Origin: Clostridiales bacterium
Lineage (GTDB): Bacteria; Bacillota; Clostridia; Monoglobales; Firm-18
Reading direction: 5' to 3'
Length of the DNA stretch: 5,639 nucleotides
NCBI GenBank assembly: GCA_031255355.1
Contig: JAIRSR010000262.1
Coordinates: 1 to 5,639, forward strand
Positions 5,612 through 5,639 of this stretch are shown piece by piece; position 1 is the first letter of the stretch; each line of letters opens with the position of its first letter. Under the pieces are notes generated by a model. It did no database searches, was not told the DNA's origin, and saw only the letters and a list, made by a program, of their open reading frames with translations. The translations under genes and the position numbers were made by a program.

Positions 5612-5639
5612 GGCGCGGCGGTGAAACATCCTCCGCGCC
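5612..5639 (+). terminator. Probable terminator hairpin, cut by the window end
   Basis: GGCGCGG (5612-5618) pairs perfectly with CCGCGCC (5633-5639), and inside it GG (5620-5621) pairs with CC (5630-5631) across a single mismatch, around the loop TGAAACAT. It lies 45 bases after the secreted-protein stop codon. The T-tract that would prove a Rho-independent terminator would lie beyond the last base. A smaller stem, TTAGA-CATGC-TCTAA (5571-5585), lies just upstream and has no T-tract. Confidence 0.5.

Noticed and set aside
1..5639. Mobile element, CRISPR array, tRNA, toxin-antitoxin or phage-defence system
   Set aside because: No transposase, terminal repeats, spaced repeats, tRNA-like fold or characteristic defence motif was seen on either strand. 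All coding space is accounted for by four genes.

Overview
The window looks like a chromosomal segment of a Gram-positive anaerobe-type bacterium (Bacillota, probably Clostridia or a related class). This rests on strong Shine-Dalgarno sites, SigA-like promoters, a secreted protein with a copper-amine-oxidase-like N-terminal domain joined to a COG4880-type beta-propeller, and a pullulanase-type GH13 enzyme. Coding regions favour GC-ending codons (GCG Ala, GAC Asp, CGC Arg), while the intergenic regions are AT-rich. I cannot name a species.

Layout. (1) Bases 1-1040, plus strand: the 3' part of a GH13 alpha-glucan hydrolase whose beginning lies outside the window. (2) Bases 1011-1808, minus strand: a small cytosolic histidine kinase with only a phosphoacceptor domain and an ATPase domain. 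Its 3' end overlaps the end of the GH13 gene tail-to-tail by 30 bp. (3) Bases 1809-2046: a divergent, AT-rich control region with a SigA-like promoter for the kinase facing left, one for gap facing right, a perfect inverted repeat just upstream of the gap -35, and a short direct repeat. (4) Bases 2047-3057: a complete gap gene (NAD-dependent glyceraldehyde-3-phosphate dehydrogenase), apparently monocistronic, followed by a 3'UTR stem-loop and a strong intrinsic terminator. (5) Bases 3139-3250: a candidate ECF-sigma promoter and a leader that could fold in alternative ways. (6) Bases 3251-5566: a 771-residue secreted protein with a copper-amine-oxidase-N-like domain, a Pro/Ala/Gly linker and a beta-propeller. 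(7) Bases 5567-5639: a GC-rich hairpin cut by the window end, probably the next terminator.

The genes do not form one operon. Each has its own promoter, orientation or terminator. GH13 and GAPDH share carbohydrate catabolism in a broad sense (alpha-glucan breakdown and glycolysis). The kinase has no response regulator beside it. I see no mobile element, CRISPR array, tRNA or rRNA. The points most worth a second look are the Arg at the phosphatase position of the sensor-less kinase, the eukaryote/GapA-like rather than clostridial-type GAPDH, and the possible ECF control of the secreted propeller protein.
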